Origin: Symsagittifera roscoffensis
Taxonomy: Eukaryota > Xenacoelomorpha > Acoela > Convolutidae
Length of the DNA stretch: 64,000 nt
NCBI RefSeq assembly: GCF_963678635.1
Contig: NC_087062.1
Span: 79,673,200-79,737,199, forward strand
Reading direction: 5' to 3'
The notes under the pieces were generated by a model. That model did not search any database. It was not told the origin of the DNA and worked only from the letters and a program-made list of their open reading frames with translations. The position numbers and the translations under genes were made by a program. The stretch's first letter is position 1, and every line of letters begins with the position of its first letter. Shown in pieces: positions 43,229 to 53,744 of this stretch.

Positions 43229-43558
43229 TCATTGGCTAAGTATTTCAATTTCCGACGCAGCTCCAGTAAGAGTGCGGTCACTCCTTCTCGTCTTATAGCT
43301 GCTGGCAGATCTTAATACTGCCATCACGATGGGTGGCACCATCGCTACGTCGATCATCGTTTTCGTTGTGCCAGGCAATCTGCCATCGCCTTGACTATTG
43401 TCAGCGGCATCTTCTACTCGCTTTCGTTTAGCTGAATTGGCAGTTTTCGTTCGAGGGTCAGAGTCTACCTTTTCGTTTGCAGTTTTTCTTAATTTTACTT
43501 TTTTGCCCAACTTCGTCTTCATGTCGTTGATCTTGACAATCATCATATAGGATCGCAA
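43229..43558 (-). pseudogene. Basic frame in P2 (109 residues)
   Basis: Counterpart of 36453-36824. It ends earlier because of the 10-12 bp length difference near 43221, and reads KLGKKVKLRKTANEK in the basic run. Confidence 0.3.
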
Positions 43559-43567
43559 TGTTTCTTT

Positions 43568-43774
43568 TCAAGTTCTGGACAGGTACACCACTTCCTGCTT
43601 GCTCTCTTGGTGTGTCATCTTGTTCGGAGAATTTGTCTCACTTTCATCATTGGTCGAATTTATTAGCAATTTGCTCATCCTCTCCTCGCATTCATCCAGC
43701 TCGTCAAGGATTTCCCGTATCAGTGGTCTGCTGAGACCTGTTTTCAACATCGACTGGGTCTCGTAGCACTGCAC
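43568..43774 (-). pseudogene. 68-residue helical frame in P2
   Basis: Identical at protein level to the P1 frame at 36834-37040. Confidence 0.35.
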
Positions 43775-43904
43775 TTATGTCCAGACCTCCTCCATAAAAG
43801 CAAATCTGTCCACACCACAGCCTGTTCTGTTTTCATAATCCCGGTGCTGAACTTCCCACTCTTCTTCTGGCAGGGTTCCCAAGAAAGGTACTCGGGCTGC
43901 TCCT

Positions 43905-44402
43905 TCAGTTTTTTCTCTTGCGTGGAGATTCCGTTAAAAGTTTCTTTGCAGTCGTTTCAACCTTGCCAGGAGAGCTGCTCTCTGACAAGTTATGGGCGGA
44001 ATTCATGAAGGCAGATGGAGGATCCAGCGTGGAAGTCTCATCTTCCGCTGGTTCAGTCGTCCCTGCCAACGTTTCCGTTCCTTCCTCTTCTTCGTCCAGG
44101 AAGTCGAAGTCCAGGCTAGACGCACCACCTACTAAGGCTTTGTCGTCATCCTTTCCAGCGTGGTCGGAATTATGATCCATTGGTTCTTCCGGTTGACAGT
44201 CTTCTTGTTCTTCGTCATCTCGCTCTTTAGTCTTCCCTGACCCTGAGGGTCCTTGTTCATCAGTCATCATTTCGACTGGAAGCTTTGGCACGACTAGCTT
44301 ACCTGCTGACCAGTCTTCGCGTTCTCCGTATCTTATCACAACTTCTCCACAACCGAAGGGCGCTAGAGCAGTCTTAGTCAGCAGCTTCCCGGATATTGCC
44401 AA
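43905..44402 (-). pseudogene. Acidic frame in P2 (165 residues)
   Basis: Counterpart of 37171-37668. Changes include Y to C (EQEDCQ), P to S (DHNSDH) and S to L (DDKALV). The frame stays open in both copies despite the substitutions. Confidence 0.35.
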
Positions 44403-44733
44403 CTACGGCCTCAGATTCATGACTATCACTGCAGCTTCCTGCGAATCTGCCGTGCCTCTCATCACGAATAGCGACAGGTCCAACTTGACTCATTCTTCCT
44501 CGAATTTTCCAGGTCTGGAGTCGCTGCATTGCTTAGTCTTCTCCTCGGCGACTCATCCACATACGCCAACTGTTTATACTGCAGCAAGGCAGCATTTCTG
44601 CCTAAGAAGTATGGGTCCACCGATTCAGAGAACTTTACCAAACTTCTCTTGTTGGTTTAGAACGCTTTCAACCTGAAACTGTGTACTACGGAGTCTGCTC
44701 CGAGCAACATCCTACGGATTAAGGGAAATTCGG

Positions 44734-45277
44734 CTATTTTGTCATCTCGGTCTCTGCTATCTTCGCTAACAGCAAATCTTTGCTCAACGATTCATGTAGC
44801 CAATTGTGCTCGCACCAATTGAGTGTGCTCCCGTCCACTACTGATATCAGGTTCAGGTGCAACACCGGCCTTCTGTACGCTTCCACTTTTGCGTCAGGGA
44901 ATACGAACTTCACGGCCGGATCGTATATCACCGTCACAAACTCGCTGACGCCTCTGATCAATGCTAGGGGATCTGTGCTCATAGCTAGGCATGCCTTCTA
45001 CATAACGTCCTAAATCCTCCGCTATTTGTATTGTCTTATGTTCTCCTGTGCCAAAACGGTTTTGTTGCAACAAGTATTGGATTAGAGTGTGTCTTAAGTC
45101 CCGCATTTTAGCCCAAGAGGCTTCAAACTTTTCCAGATCAAACTTTTTCGCGTTCTCCGTCATTTGTTTGGGGTCGCGGTCTAAGGTCATGAACTCTCCC
45201 AGCTTTCGATGAGTTAGGGCAGCCAATGTCAAAACTCCGTCCAGTCGAAGATTCTGTGTTCCTTCGGTCAGCAGCAC
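44734..45277 (-). pseudogene. Gag-like helical frames of the P element (block Q, left part)
   Basis: 44894-45277 (127 residues; DGVLTLAALTHRKLGEFMTL, then LEKFEASWAKMRDLRHTLIQ) and 44734-44982 (82 residues; STDPLALIRGVSEFVTVIYD, then WLHESLSKDLLLAKIAETE). These are mainly helical, without low complexity, and follow each other with one frame shift across the Q/P2 join. Inferred to be the structural (capsid-like) protein of the P element. No named family recognised. Confidence 0.4.
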
Positions 45278-45426
45278 GGTTGGTCCTTCTCTGAAATTTT
45301 CTGATCAGAACGTCACAAACAGTCCCAGGATCACAGCGATAACTATTTCCGTAATGGCCTTGAGGAATTCCCAAATAAGATTGCGAGAGAGTCCTGGGTA
45401 AATTTTTGCCAGGAAGGACGCGGTAA

Positions 45427-45740
45427 TCATGCTCCCAACCCTTCGAACATGCTATCGGTCCTCTCGAAACTTTTTTCTCCTTGCAAGTTCTCTGTCCAGA
45501 ATGCCTCGAGTGTTGTCTGGCATATCCTGTCTACGAACTCTACTGATTTCTGTCCTTCGCTTTCAGCCAAGCTCATTTCCCGTACTAGGTAAGCGTGGGT
45601 TTTCGCGATCATCGGTGGGCCCCGCTCGAAAGCGGCCATGCCCAATGCTGCTACTCGAGGAGGCAAGTGCAGCCACTTGTTTGACTCCGGTTTTGTTCTC
45701 AAGACTATAGCTTACAAATGAGCTTTTGTTTCTTTGGTGT
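45427..45740 (-). pseudogene. Block Q, right part: alanine-rich frame sharing DNA with the gypsy linker
   Basis: A 91-residue frame (45427-45702) reads RVAALGMAAFERGPPMIAKT, then EMSLAESEGQKSVEFVDRI and FWTENLQGEKSFERTD. The right 145 bp (45597-45740) is nearly identical to 38827-38970, 50213-50350 and 57351-57495, where it is read in another frame. At 45741 the sequence switches to the coiled-coil segment. Confidence 0.45.
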
Positions 45741-46203
45741 TGGCCACGGAACGAACAGCGGCTTCCATCAGCTGGCTCATGGTTTTCTCCACAACTGAAT
45801 TGCCTGGGGTGTCACTTGGATCCGGGATTGTCACTTCCCCGGATCCTGTTGGGACTTGCGCTTCCGTTGTTTGACTCAGCTCTCGAGGCGTCAGAACTTC
45901 CAGCGGCGATTGTGCACGGGGAATGCTTCCTGCAGGTAACCGTCGTTCCGCTTTTGCTATTCCAATCGTTCAGATTGCTCAGCATACTCCTGCCTCAAGC
46001 GCTTTATCTTTTGTTCGGCCCTGCTTCTGAAGCAGTCTCTTCCACATATCTCTATCTTTTTCAAATTTGGCCACGGTTTTTCTCACTCGGTCCAGCTTGT
46101 CTCTAGTATCGTTCAGATCTTCCATGGTTTCATTCGTCTGGGAATCGCAATTGTTGCACCTGAATCGCAATTGCCTCTGGGAATCGCAATTGCTGTCACC
46201 CAC
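45741..46203 (-). pseudogene. Coiled-coil segment after integrase, copy 2
   Basis: The best-preserved copy: 74-residue frame with ETMEDLNDTRDKLDRVRKTV, then KFEKDRDMWKRLLQKQ, a regular heptad helix. Upstream it carries extra NCDSQ repeats from a triplicated CTGGGAATCGCAATTG-like motif (46137-46192). Confidence 0.55.
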
Positions 46204-46493
46204 TTCTTACATGCCTTCCTCATTCCAGGCAACTCAAAGAGTTGCGAGATCCTCTGGTACACTTTATCGATTCCTTGATGGCCCATCTGATCATGTGGTC
46301 TGAATAAAAGTTCAGTTTGGTAGAGTTGCGGCAACACTATCGCGTTATATTTGTACAGGACTTTATCCTCTTCTCTCTTTTTGCAAGCAACGATCCAATC
46401 CTTATTCAGATATAACCGTCCCTCTTTCTGCATATAGTACTGTCTCACGATCCGGTAACTATCTTGCTTCGAATCTCTTTTGTCTGGTGCCAC
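46113..46493 (-). pseudogene. Integrase N-terminal zinc-binding domain, copy 2
   Basis: Same domain as 41618-41968. Here the first His is intact (RPHDQMGH, HX4H), but the Cys pair is lost because the sequence switches into the repeated CAATTG motif at KKWVTAIAIP. The lesion is the reverse of copies 1 and 3. Confidence 0.7.
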
Positions 46494-46940
46494 ATTTTTT
46501 ATCTAACTTTTCAAGCTACTCGTCATACGGTCATTTCACTGCGCTCCTAGTAAGTCCGAGTGCCTGTATCTTGCCTTCAAGTATGTCTTCAAGACCCTCA
46601 GGTGATTGTTCAATTCATTGGGATGATGCGCGTCATCTTCCATCTTAACACATTAGATCTTTGCTCACGGTTTTGTCTCCTGTCTAAATGGTCTTAGGTC
46701 AATTCTGACTGCTTCCTTCTGCGGTAATAGGCTCATTGATCGTTGTAAAACCTCTAACACCTCCAAGACTTCTGCCGCGTTGTCAAAGACTTTTCAACAG
46801 GGGAACCAGTAGCGATCACTATCGGGGTTTTGATGCACCTCCCTCTCCAATTCCCTTGCTCGAGTCTCCACTAGCAATGTGTGGATCGCCAACTCCTATA
46901 ATTCAGAGCTCGAGTTCCTGACTGAGTACGTGTCAAACTG
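46494..46940 (-). other. Decayed RNase H-integrase spacer, copy 2
   Basis: As 41969-42368. No open frame worth naming. Confidence 0.4.
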
Positions 46941-47424
46941 CTATTTCCTCGAGTTGTCTCCTACAGATGAGTCTACCGTGGAGCGTGTCTCCACATCAGA
47001 TTCTGCTGTGCATGATCTACTCATCCATCTAAACTCCCCAGACAAAACTTTGTCCACGTGGTCGTGTCCAGCTTTTAACGCTTCCTTCAGTGTCCGACTC
47101 TCCGGACAAATTTTCTCGCTCCGATTTTTTCTACTCAACTGCTATCAATCCTTGATCGGGCGCCCGGAAAGTGACTGTCTTCATCTAAACCCCGATCTCC
47201 TGTTCCTTCGTCTTGTACGATGTTCCCATTAAAACGCTTTGAGGAATTGAGGATACTAGTTTCTGATCTATTGTCCTACAATCCCCTTCATTTTTCTTGT
47301 GCTGGCGTCTTGATGGTTTCATCCGTACTTTCTCACTGACCGTCAGCGATGGCATGGCTGCTGCCCAATCAGGATCATCTCTTGTCACTTCTCTCTCTAA
47401 TAACCCACACAGCATCCGCGTCAC
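46941..47424 (-). pseudogene. Pol linker between RNase H and integrase, copy 2
   Basis: Two frames: 47185-47424 (LLEREVTRDDPDWAAAMPSL, then PSRRQHKKNEGDCRTID) and 46941-47138 (KEALKAGHDHVDKVLSGEF, ESDVETRSTVDSS). The order is the same in copy 3. A spacer of unknown function between the enzyme domains. Confidence 0.5.
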
Positions 47425-47772
47425 TTCTGGTGCACCGTTTTATCTAGCAAGGAGAGGCTGTTTATCTTCATACGAGATAGTTCCTGTTGAACCAGCTTTG
47501 AACGTAGCAACAGATCCAAGGGCATCGAGTCCTTCTTGGGTAAGATCTTAGTCTCTGCCGCTTTCTCAACTGGTTAATTTAGGATATCCTGGTACAGGAT
47601 GCGCTGATTCGGTCAGCCATCTCATCAAGGGAAGTGCTTTGTAAGTCTCATCTAAGAACTAGAATCCTTCCATGACTTCCGCCTGATTGGCCTGCTTCTG
47701 TTCCGATGATTGGCCTGCTTCTGTTCCTAAAATTTAGCTTTCTTGTTAAGGTTGTCAGCATTCTGGTGCTTT
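47425..47772 (-). other. Decayed pol linker with a 31-bp-spaced duplicate, copy 2
   Basis: No open frame. GATTGGCCTGCTTCTGTTCC occurs twice (47685 and 47709), a small tandem duplication shared with copy 3 (54534 and 54558), so it predates the copying. Confidence 0.5.
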
Positions 47773-48168
47773 TCACGCATCCTGTGTTCGATTATCATGT
47801 GGTAGCCATCCAACCTGACTATCCATCGACCCAATGTAATTCTGGTCCATTGTTTTAAACAAGGATAAAGCTCGCTTCTCCACTCGCAAATTAAAGGGAG
47901 CGATCCCCAAGTAGGCACGATACTTCTCCACGAACGTCATTACTGCAAACATTTCTGCTTTTGGCGGACAGTATTTAATCTCAGTGTCGCTCAAAACCTT
48001 ACTGCCGTATGCATTGGTATGGAGAACTGTCCTCCCATTCCATTCTCGCCCTTGATGCAATTTTCCGGAAATGGCTACCACTGAAGCATTAGCGTCGAGA
48101 CCGTACATGCGTTTCTTCGTGGCCATGCTTAGCTTCGAAGGTTTGTATTTCAAGCGAGATCTCTTCAT
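47773..48168 (-). pseudogene. RNase H domain, copy 2
   Basis: 131 residues: YGLDANASVVAISGKLHQ (RNase H-like strand with the Asp of the DA-S motif), then NAYGSKVLSDTEIKYCPPKA and FVEKYRAYLGIAPF. Known: Ty3/gypsy RNase H removes the RNA strand during reverse transcription. A 288-bp deletion (relative to 54988-55275) fuses the RT palm end to SMATKKRMYG, removing the RT thumb/connection. Frame breaks follow after KTMDQNYIG. Confidence 0.65.
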
Positions 48169-48622
48169 GCAGTCAAGACTTCAGCGAGTCTGTCAATGTT
48201 GTCTGTCAAGGTGGGTGTCGCTATCACTGCGTCATCCACATAGCACATCACAAGATTCCCATACTTCTTTGTTATGTTTGTCAAAGCCTGAGCCATCAGT
48301 CTTTGAAGGGTCGCTGTCGCATTGCACAAGCCAAAAGGCATTCTCTTCCACTGGTACAAGCCTAACTCACAAGCAAATCCGCTATTTTCTCTGTCCTGTT
48401 TCCGCAAGAAAACCTGCCAGAAGACAGAACCCAGGTCCAGTGTCGTGAAAATTTGTCATCGCCAAGTTTCGAGAGGCTCTCGTCTATGCGTGGTATTGGG
48501 TAAGCGTCCTTTATGGTCAACGCGTTCAGGTAGCGAAAGTTGCAGCAGAATCTTAGCTGTTCTCCTTTCCTTTTGGCTATGACAACCCCACAAGCCCGAG
48601 GTGACTTCAATGGTTCTATCAT
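48165..48622 (-). pseudogene. Reverse transcriptase, copy 2
   Basis: 48362-48622 reads LKSPRACGVVIAKRKG, RFCCNFRYLNALTIKDAYPI, PRIDESLSKLGDDKF. After a one-base loss inside motif A the frame moves to 48165-48407: GFACELGLYQWKRMPFGLCN, then CYVDD at about 48245-48231 and LTDNIDRLAEVL. Known: MPFGLCNA-A and YxDD are RT motifs B and C, and Y-V-D-D holds two catalytic aspartates. The frameshift inactivates this copy. Confidence 0.8.
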
Positions 48623-49467
48623 GTCGTGTTCGAGCAGTATTTCTATTTCCGCTCAGAACGCCTCCAATTTATGAGGTGTCATGCGCCTCGCTCCAAATAT
48701 GTGGGGAAAGGCGCTTTTTTCTATCACGACTCGTGCTCGACAAAATTACAACAACCAATAATCGCTTTATGGTTAGAAAAACGTCTGCGTTCCGATTCAA
48801 AACTACCCTTAGCAACTCAAACTCTCCCTCCCCTATCTTACCTTTTAGATGCTCCACTTCCGGCAAAACCGCGTTTGTTAGACTTTCATTCTTATGACGA
48901 GGAACGTTCCGAAAAATTCGAGCACTTCGATAAGCCGTCATGTGTTTCAGATCTCATCTAAAAAAATTTATCAAAAGATGCTTCTTCAGGTTTGGCGTTT
49001 CTCCATAGTCCGTCTTCAAGGGCAAAGCGTAGCCAAATTTGCTTCCACGCTCGATTGAAACTGTTGTGTCCAGTGTGTTCAAGAATACACTCGCACACTG
49101 CTTGTATCGTGTGACGGAAAAGCTCCGGCCTAAAACCACTGAGATTTGACTGTTGGGTTCGGTATAAGGCAAACCTGCTTACTATCACTCAATGGGTTCC
49201 AACTTCTCAACCTGAAAATCTCTACTACCGCCTGCCTGCCTGCCTGGTCTGTAATTTTCTTTTTCTGTCTAAAATTTTGGTATCCTTTTCTTATCAGTTA
49301 TTTTCCTATTATTTGGTCACTCAACATACTTGCGGTCTGGGTTCTCAATCCAGAACAGTTCATTATTAAGATCAATCATCACGTCGCAACTCCTTGCAAA
49401 GTCATGCCCAAAAATGAAGCTGATCCGAGTCATTCAGGTTCTCCACCACGAGAAAGTCCATCCAGAG
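48623..49467 (-). pseudogene. Protease-RT spacer and RT N-terminus, copy 2
   Basis: Frames at 48669-48941 (HLKGKIGEGEFELLRVVLNR, the usual pre-RT helix of gypsy pol) and 48954-49172 (GRSFSVTRYKQCASVFLNTL, IERGSKFGYALPL). 49230-49467 is interrupted and contains a GCCTGCCT microsatellite-like run (49233-49247). Confidence 0.5.
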
Positions 49468-49473
49468 GTTCCG

Positions 49474-49968
49474 TCATCCCATTTGGAGGACTTTTGTTGG
49501 AGTTCTCCCGGATACGTAGATGGCTCCGCGATTGGCGGCTGCCCAAGCTTTCCGATGTTTTATTGGCATTACAGTGACTACTGCTCCTGTGTCTAAGAGT
49601 CGTATTACACCGATCGTCTTTCCGTCGGTGTCTAGCAGATGTGCAGTTACATCTGCCTCATATCCAATGTGTACCGCATCTTGTTCCATCAAGGGATCAT
49701 GACCAATATTTTGGACCTCCAGCTCTTCTCGACCCATATAGATCTGCCCTATTCTGTTATTGTCTGTCGTGACATAGGTCTTGGTATCAATACTAACCCT
49801 ATCCACATTGAGCATCACTTGATATGGTCTATAGATTTCCACATGACGCCCGTGAAGTTTTTTTGTTCGAGTGCCACCCGTCATTAACAAGGCTTGCTTA
49901 GCCATCGATTCAGTGAGTGGCTCTGTTTGTCTCAGATAATCTGCATAAATTTCTAGATGAAGGTTCAC
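49474..49968 (-). pseudogene. Retroelement aspartic protease, copy 2
   Basis: 164 residues; DTG at 49593-49585. Unlike copy 1 it keeps the later AAANRGAIYVSGRTP stretch in frame, because compensating small indels change MPIKTWERLG to MPIKHRKAW. RT follows in the proper place. Still adjacent to broken partners. Confidence 0.65.
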
Positions 49969-50577
49969 TCAGATTTCTGATTACCTGATGCCCTTCCTTG
50001 TGGCACCATCCTGAATGTCTGTCCTGAGATCACACTGAATTTCATGCTCAAACTGCTTGGTGCCTTCGTCTTTTCTACCACTGAGGCTTCAAAGGCGTTG
50101 AGTTGATCTTGAGTTCTCTCGTTCTCCACTTCGAGCTTGACCTTTTGTTCATGTTCTTTTGTTACCATCTCCTTAGCTGTCAATACTATAGAGATTGCAG
50201 CTCCAAAAGTTAAGCCTGGGTTTTCGCGATCATCGGTGGGCCCCGCTCGAAAGCGGCCATGCCCAATGCTGCTACTCGAGGAGTCAAGTGCAGCCACATG
50301 TTTGACTCCGGTTTTGTTCTCAAGACTATAGCTTACAAATGAGCTTTGTTTCTTTGGTGTTCTGGCTCTTTGGCATTTCTGCTTCCTCGGCCTCCATTCC
50401 TCTGAACCACAGGTCATTTGTCATTTTCACTATCACTTGATGATCGTCCTCAATTCCTGGCTTCTTTTTAGTTGTTTGCTGAAATTGGACAGCTCCAATC
50501 CCAACACATCGTTTAACTCTAGCATGTGTAGTGAATAGTCTTTCAATCCTCTCATGGCGCTTGAGATGTCTAATCAT
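49965..50577 (-). pseudogene. Gag-pol linker region, copy 2
   Basis: Frames 49965-50417 and 50326-50577 correspond to 38579-39192. A one-base loss in the GAGCTTTGTTTC run (50341) joins or separates the two frames differently than in copy 1. Confidence 0.45.
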
Positions 50578-51037
50578 GCTGCAAGCAATTCTGACTGAAG
50601 TGGTCTCAGATTCATCGCCTTTACTTCGCGATTTGGGACAGGTATTATGAAATCAGACTTCCCTTCTGAGAGGAGGTCAATCATTGTATACACAATTTTC
50701 AATCCTGGCTTTTGAGCTATCTTCCCAAATCTACCTTCATTCAGCACGACCATAATCTCACCCACGGACTCCAGAACGTCTTTGATTGCTGGCCACATTG
50801 CAGTTTCTGCCGTTGCTGGTTCTCTGACTCTACTCAAGAGATCTCTGCTGTGCAAGTGATCATTGATGCCGGTAAAACGATCGGTATCGGATTCATTTCT
50901 GTCCGCCGTTGAACCCGAATTGCCATTGATATCGATTTCATCCAATCCAGGTCGGTTCCCGCAATGATTATCACGTCGGGCCAGAACAAGGACTTGGAGG
51001 TGTTCACAATGACCGAGCTGGCAATCATGTTTTGCAT
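50574..51037 (-). pseudogene. Second SGNH-like module, copy 2
   Basis: 50834-51037 (SLFWPDVIIIAGTDLDW) and 50574-50945 (DRFTGINDHLHSR, WPAIKDVLESVGEIMVV). It lacks about 12 bp at the start compared with copy 1 (KAKTLV missing). Same GxND-like GIND. Confidence 0.35.
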
Positions 51038-51599
51038 CTCAGCTTTGTCATAGGCGGCGAAGATGGTCTCGTCGATTTTAAAATTTCATTTGCCCAATTT
51101 GTTCTACATCAACTTCTTGCGCAAATTGCTTCATACACGCTTCATCATCTCCTTCATATGAGCTGGATGCACTCGCACCTAATTAAACATCTTAACATGT
51201 TGGCCAATGGGTGCTATTTTTGAAAAGAGTCTTACCGGTCTCTCTGCTCTAGTTTGCTCGCTGTGATTCTTCCTTACAACTTGTAATGGTCTGCACTCAC
51301 AGTCCCTCAAGGTCAGCCGAACGCCATGCTGTCGTAGAGCTGAAGTTGATTTCTGCCGCTACAGTCAATCGAGTACAGTCCATTCACTGACAGTCTCGCA
51401 CCCGACAGCATTCTCATTGCATCAGCTGCAGTTTTTACTGTTTGGAGATTTAATTTCATCAATTCCTGCTTCTAAATGTGCCAAGAAAAGGTATTGGTCT
51501 TGACCACAACAGGGAACTTCTATCTGGGCGTCACTCTTCCCTACTCAGAGTTGTCGTCGTCGTCTTGGATCTGGAGGTGCCAGAGATCGTGTCCGTCTG
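51038..51599 (-). other. Decayed spacer between the two SGNH-like modules, copy 2
   Basis: Counterpart of 39665-40218. No open frame. Confidence 0.4.
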
Positions 51600-52372
51600 A
51601 TTGACTGGTTCCAATCTTCGTCGGGATGAATGGTCATTCTCGTCGGTGCCTACCCAAAGGGTCCAATACGCCTGAGCTCTGTTCTTTCTCACTCGAGATC
51701 TGCAGTACCGGCATCATGACTGGGACTGATCCCAAGCGTGTCTCCAGATTAGGCGGTACAAAAGTTAGGATCGCCGGCACGTTACTCGCTTCCTCCGTTC
51801 ATAGATTTCAAGTGTCGAACAGTTCTACTCCTTTTCTTCTAATCGTTCCTGGAGGACACGGTTCATCCAGGTTTGTACTTTTTTACTGTCGAAGTGTCAT
51901 TCATCAGTGGTGAATCTGGCTTGATCCAGAGCTCTCAACTCGTGCTCCAAGTCCATTAATATCTTTCGTCCAGCATTGTGAATTGCCAGAATACGCACTA
52001 ATTTGTTCCACCTCACGACTCTTTCATTGTGTCTTTTAGCTGTGGCTGACTGTGTTCTTGTGATCATTTGATAGTGCAGGCGGTCAATGCCGCCCACTAA
52101 AATTTTTGCCACACTGCACACCGGCATTGCTTCCCATTGAGGTTCTTCTGAGTCTGAGCTTCTGGACACGTTGTTTTGCCTATAAGAATCTTCACGTCCA
52201 CGATTCGGCCCGGGTTCATCAAATCAATCATTCGATATTGCTGGGCCCCTGTGGCACCTCCGAATGCCATCACCATAGTGATCCATGAGGTTCTCAAATT
52301 CTGGAACACTCTCACTAGACTATCGCCCAATATCAAATGTGACGTTCTAAGGCGTGGCTGCTGTATGTTCAT
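51600..52372 (-). pseudogene. SGNH/GDSL-hydrolase-like module, copy 2
   Basis: GDS at 52327-52319 in HLILGDSLVRV, FGGAT, KILIG, then the frame slip to NVSRSSDSEEPQWEAMPV (52097-52169 overlap). The final site reads DE-stop-HFDS, so the catalytic Asp and His of the DxxH block are both still present around an in-frame stop. This copy therefore gives the clearest view of all four SGNH blocks. It is broken by one frameshift and one stop. Confidence 0.6.
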
Positions 52373-52993
52373 TGCTGGACTCCAAGTCGATCTCCCGTGA
52401 AGCTGTTTTTGATCTAAATGTTCTTCTGTATGTCTAGCACACGCGACACTATTTCTTTATCGGCATCTTCCTGATATTCCTAATGGAGGTTTTTCCTGAA
52501 TTCATCATCGTAGCAGCTCCTGTCTTCTTCGCCACTTCTGAGGAGAGATCTATTCTGCTGGTATCATCAGTTGTTTCATAGGGTGCAGTCACCATGGAAC
52601 CTGCTGGCCACGAAACGAACAGCTGCTTCCATCAACTGGCTCATCATTTTCTCCACAACTGGATTGCCTGGGGTGTCGCTTGGGTCCGGGATTGTCACTC
52701 TACCGGATCCTGTTGGGATTTGCGCTTCCGTTGTTTGACTCAGCTCGCGAGGCGTCAGAACTTCCAGCGGCGATTGTGCACGGGGAATGCTTCCTGCAGG
52801 TAACCGTCGTTCCGCTTTTGCTATTCCAATCGTTCAGGTTGCTCAGCATACTCCTGCCTCAAGCGTTTTATCTTTTGATCGGCCCTGCTTCTCAAGCAGT
52901 CTCTTCCACATATCTCTATCTTTTTCAAATTTGGCCACGGTTTTTCTCACTCGGTCCAGCTTGTCTCTAGTCTCGTTCAGATCTTCCGTGGTT
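52373..52993 (-). pseudogene. Coiled-coil segment after integrase, copy 3
   Basis: 52600-52993 matches 41225-41640. 52373-52599 is interrupted spacer leading to the SGNH-like module, with a readable ADKEIVSRVLDIQKN stretch. Confidence 0.45.
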
Positions 52994-53344
52994 TCATTCG
53001 TCTGGGAATCGCAATTGCCTAGGATCTTTCAACCGTTGGCATGGCAGACATGCTGTCACCCACTTCTCACATGCCTTCCTCATTCCAGGCAACTCAAAGA
53101 GTTGCGAGATCCTCTTGTACACTTTATCGATTCCTTGATGGCCCATCTGATCTTGTGGTCTGAATAAAAGTTCAGTTTGGTAGAGTTGCGGCAACACTAT
53201 CGCGTTATATTTGTACAGGACTTTATCCTCTTCTCTCTTTTTGCAAGCAACGATCCAATCCTTATTCAGATATAACCGTCCCTCTTTCTGCATATAGTAC
53301 TCTCTCACGATCCGGTAACTATCTTGCTTTGTCTGGTGCCACAT
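52994..53344 (-). pseudogene. Integrase N-terminal zinc-binding domain, copy 3
   Basis: 116 residues, nearly identical to copy 1: the first His is Gln, and CLPC is intact. The same abrupt end after CLPCQRLKDP. Confidence 0.7.
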
Positions 53345-53744
53345 TTTTGGTCTAACTTTTCAAGCTACTCGTCATACGGTCATTTCTCTGCGCTCCTAGT
53401 AAGTCCGAGTGCTTGTATCTTGCCTTCAAGTATGTCTTCAAGACCCTCAGGTGACTATTCAACTCATTGGGCTGATGCGCGTCATCTTCCATCTTAACAC
53501 ATTAGATCTTTGCTCACGGTTTTGTCTCCTGTCTAAATGGTTTTAGGTCAATTCTGACTGCTTTTATCTGCGGTAATAGGCTCACTGATCGTTGTAAAAC
53601 CTCTAACACCTCCAAGACTTCTGCCGCGTTGTCAAAGACTTTTCAACAGGGGAACCAGTAGCGATCACTATCGGGGTTTTGATGCACCTCCCTGTCCAAG
53701 TCTCTTGCTCGAGTCTCCACTAGCAATGTGTGGATCGCCAACTC
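53345..53744 (-). other. Decayed RNase H-integrase spacer, copy 3
   Basis: Counterpart of 41969-42368 and 46494-46940. No gene. Confidence 0.4.

Larger units (their letters stand above)
42721..44807 (-). repeat. Block P, copy 2
   Basis: Direct copy of 36001-38077, differing by scattered substitutions and a few small indels (for example GTGGTTCATTGGC near 43221). Its right neighbour is block Q, which probably represents the native continuation of the P element because frames continue across the join (44734-44982). Confidence 0.85.
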
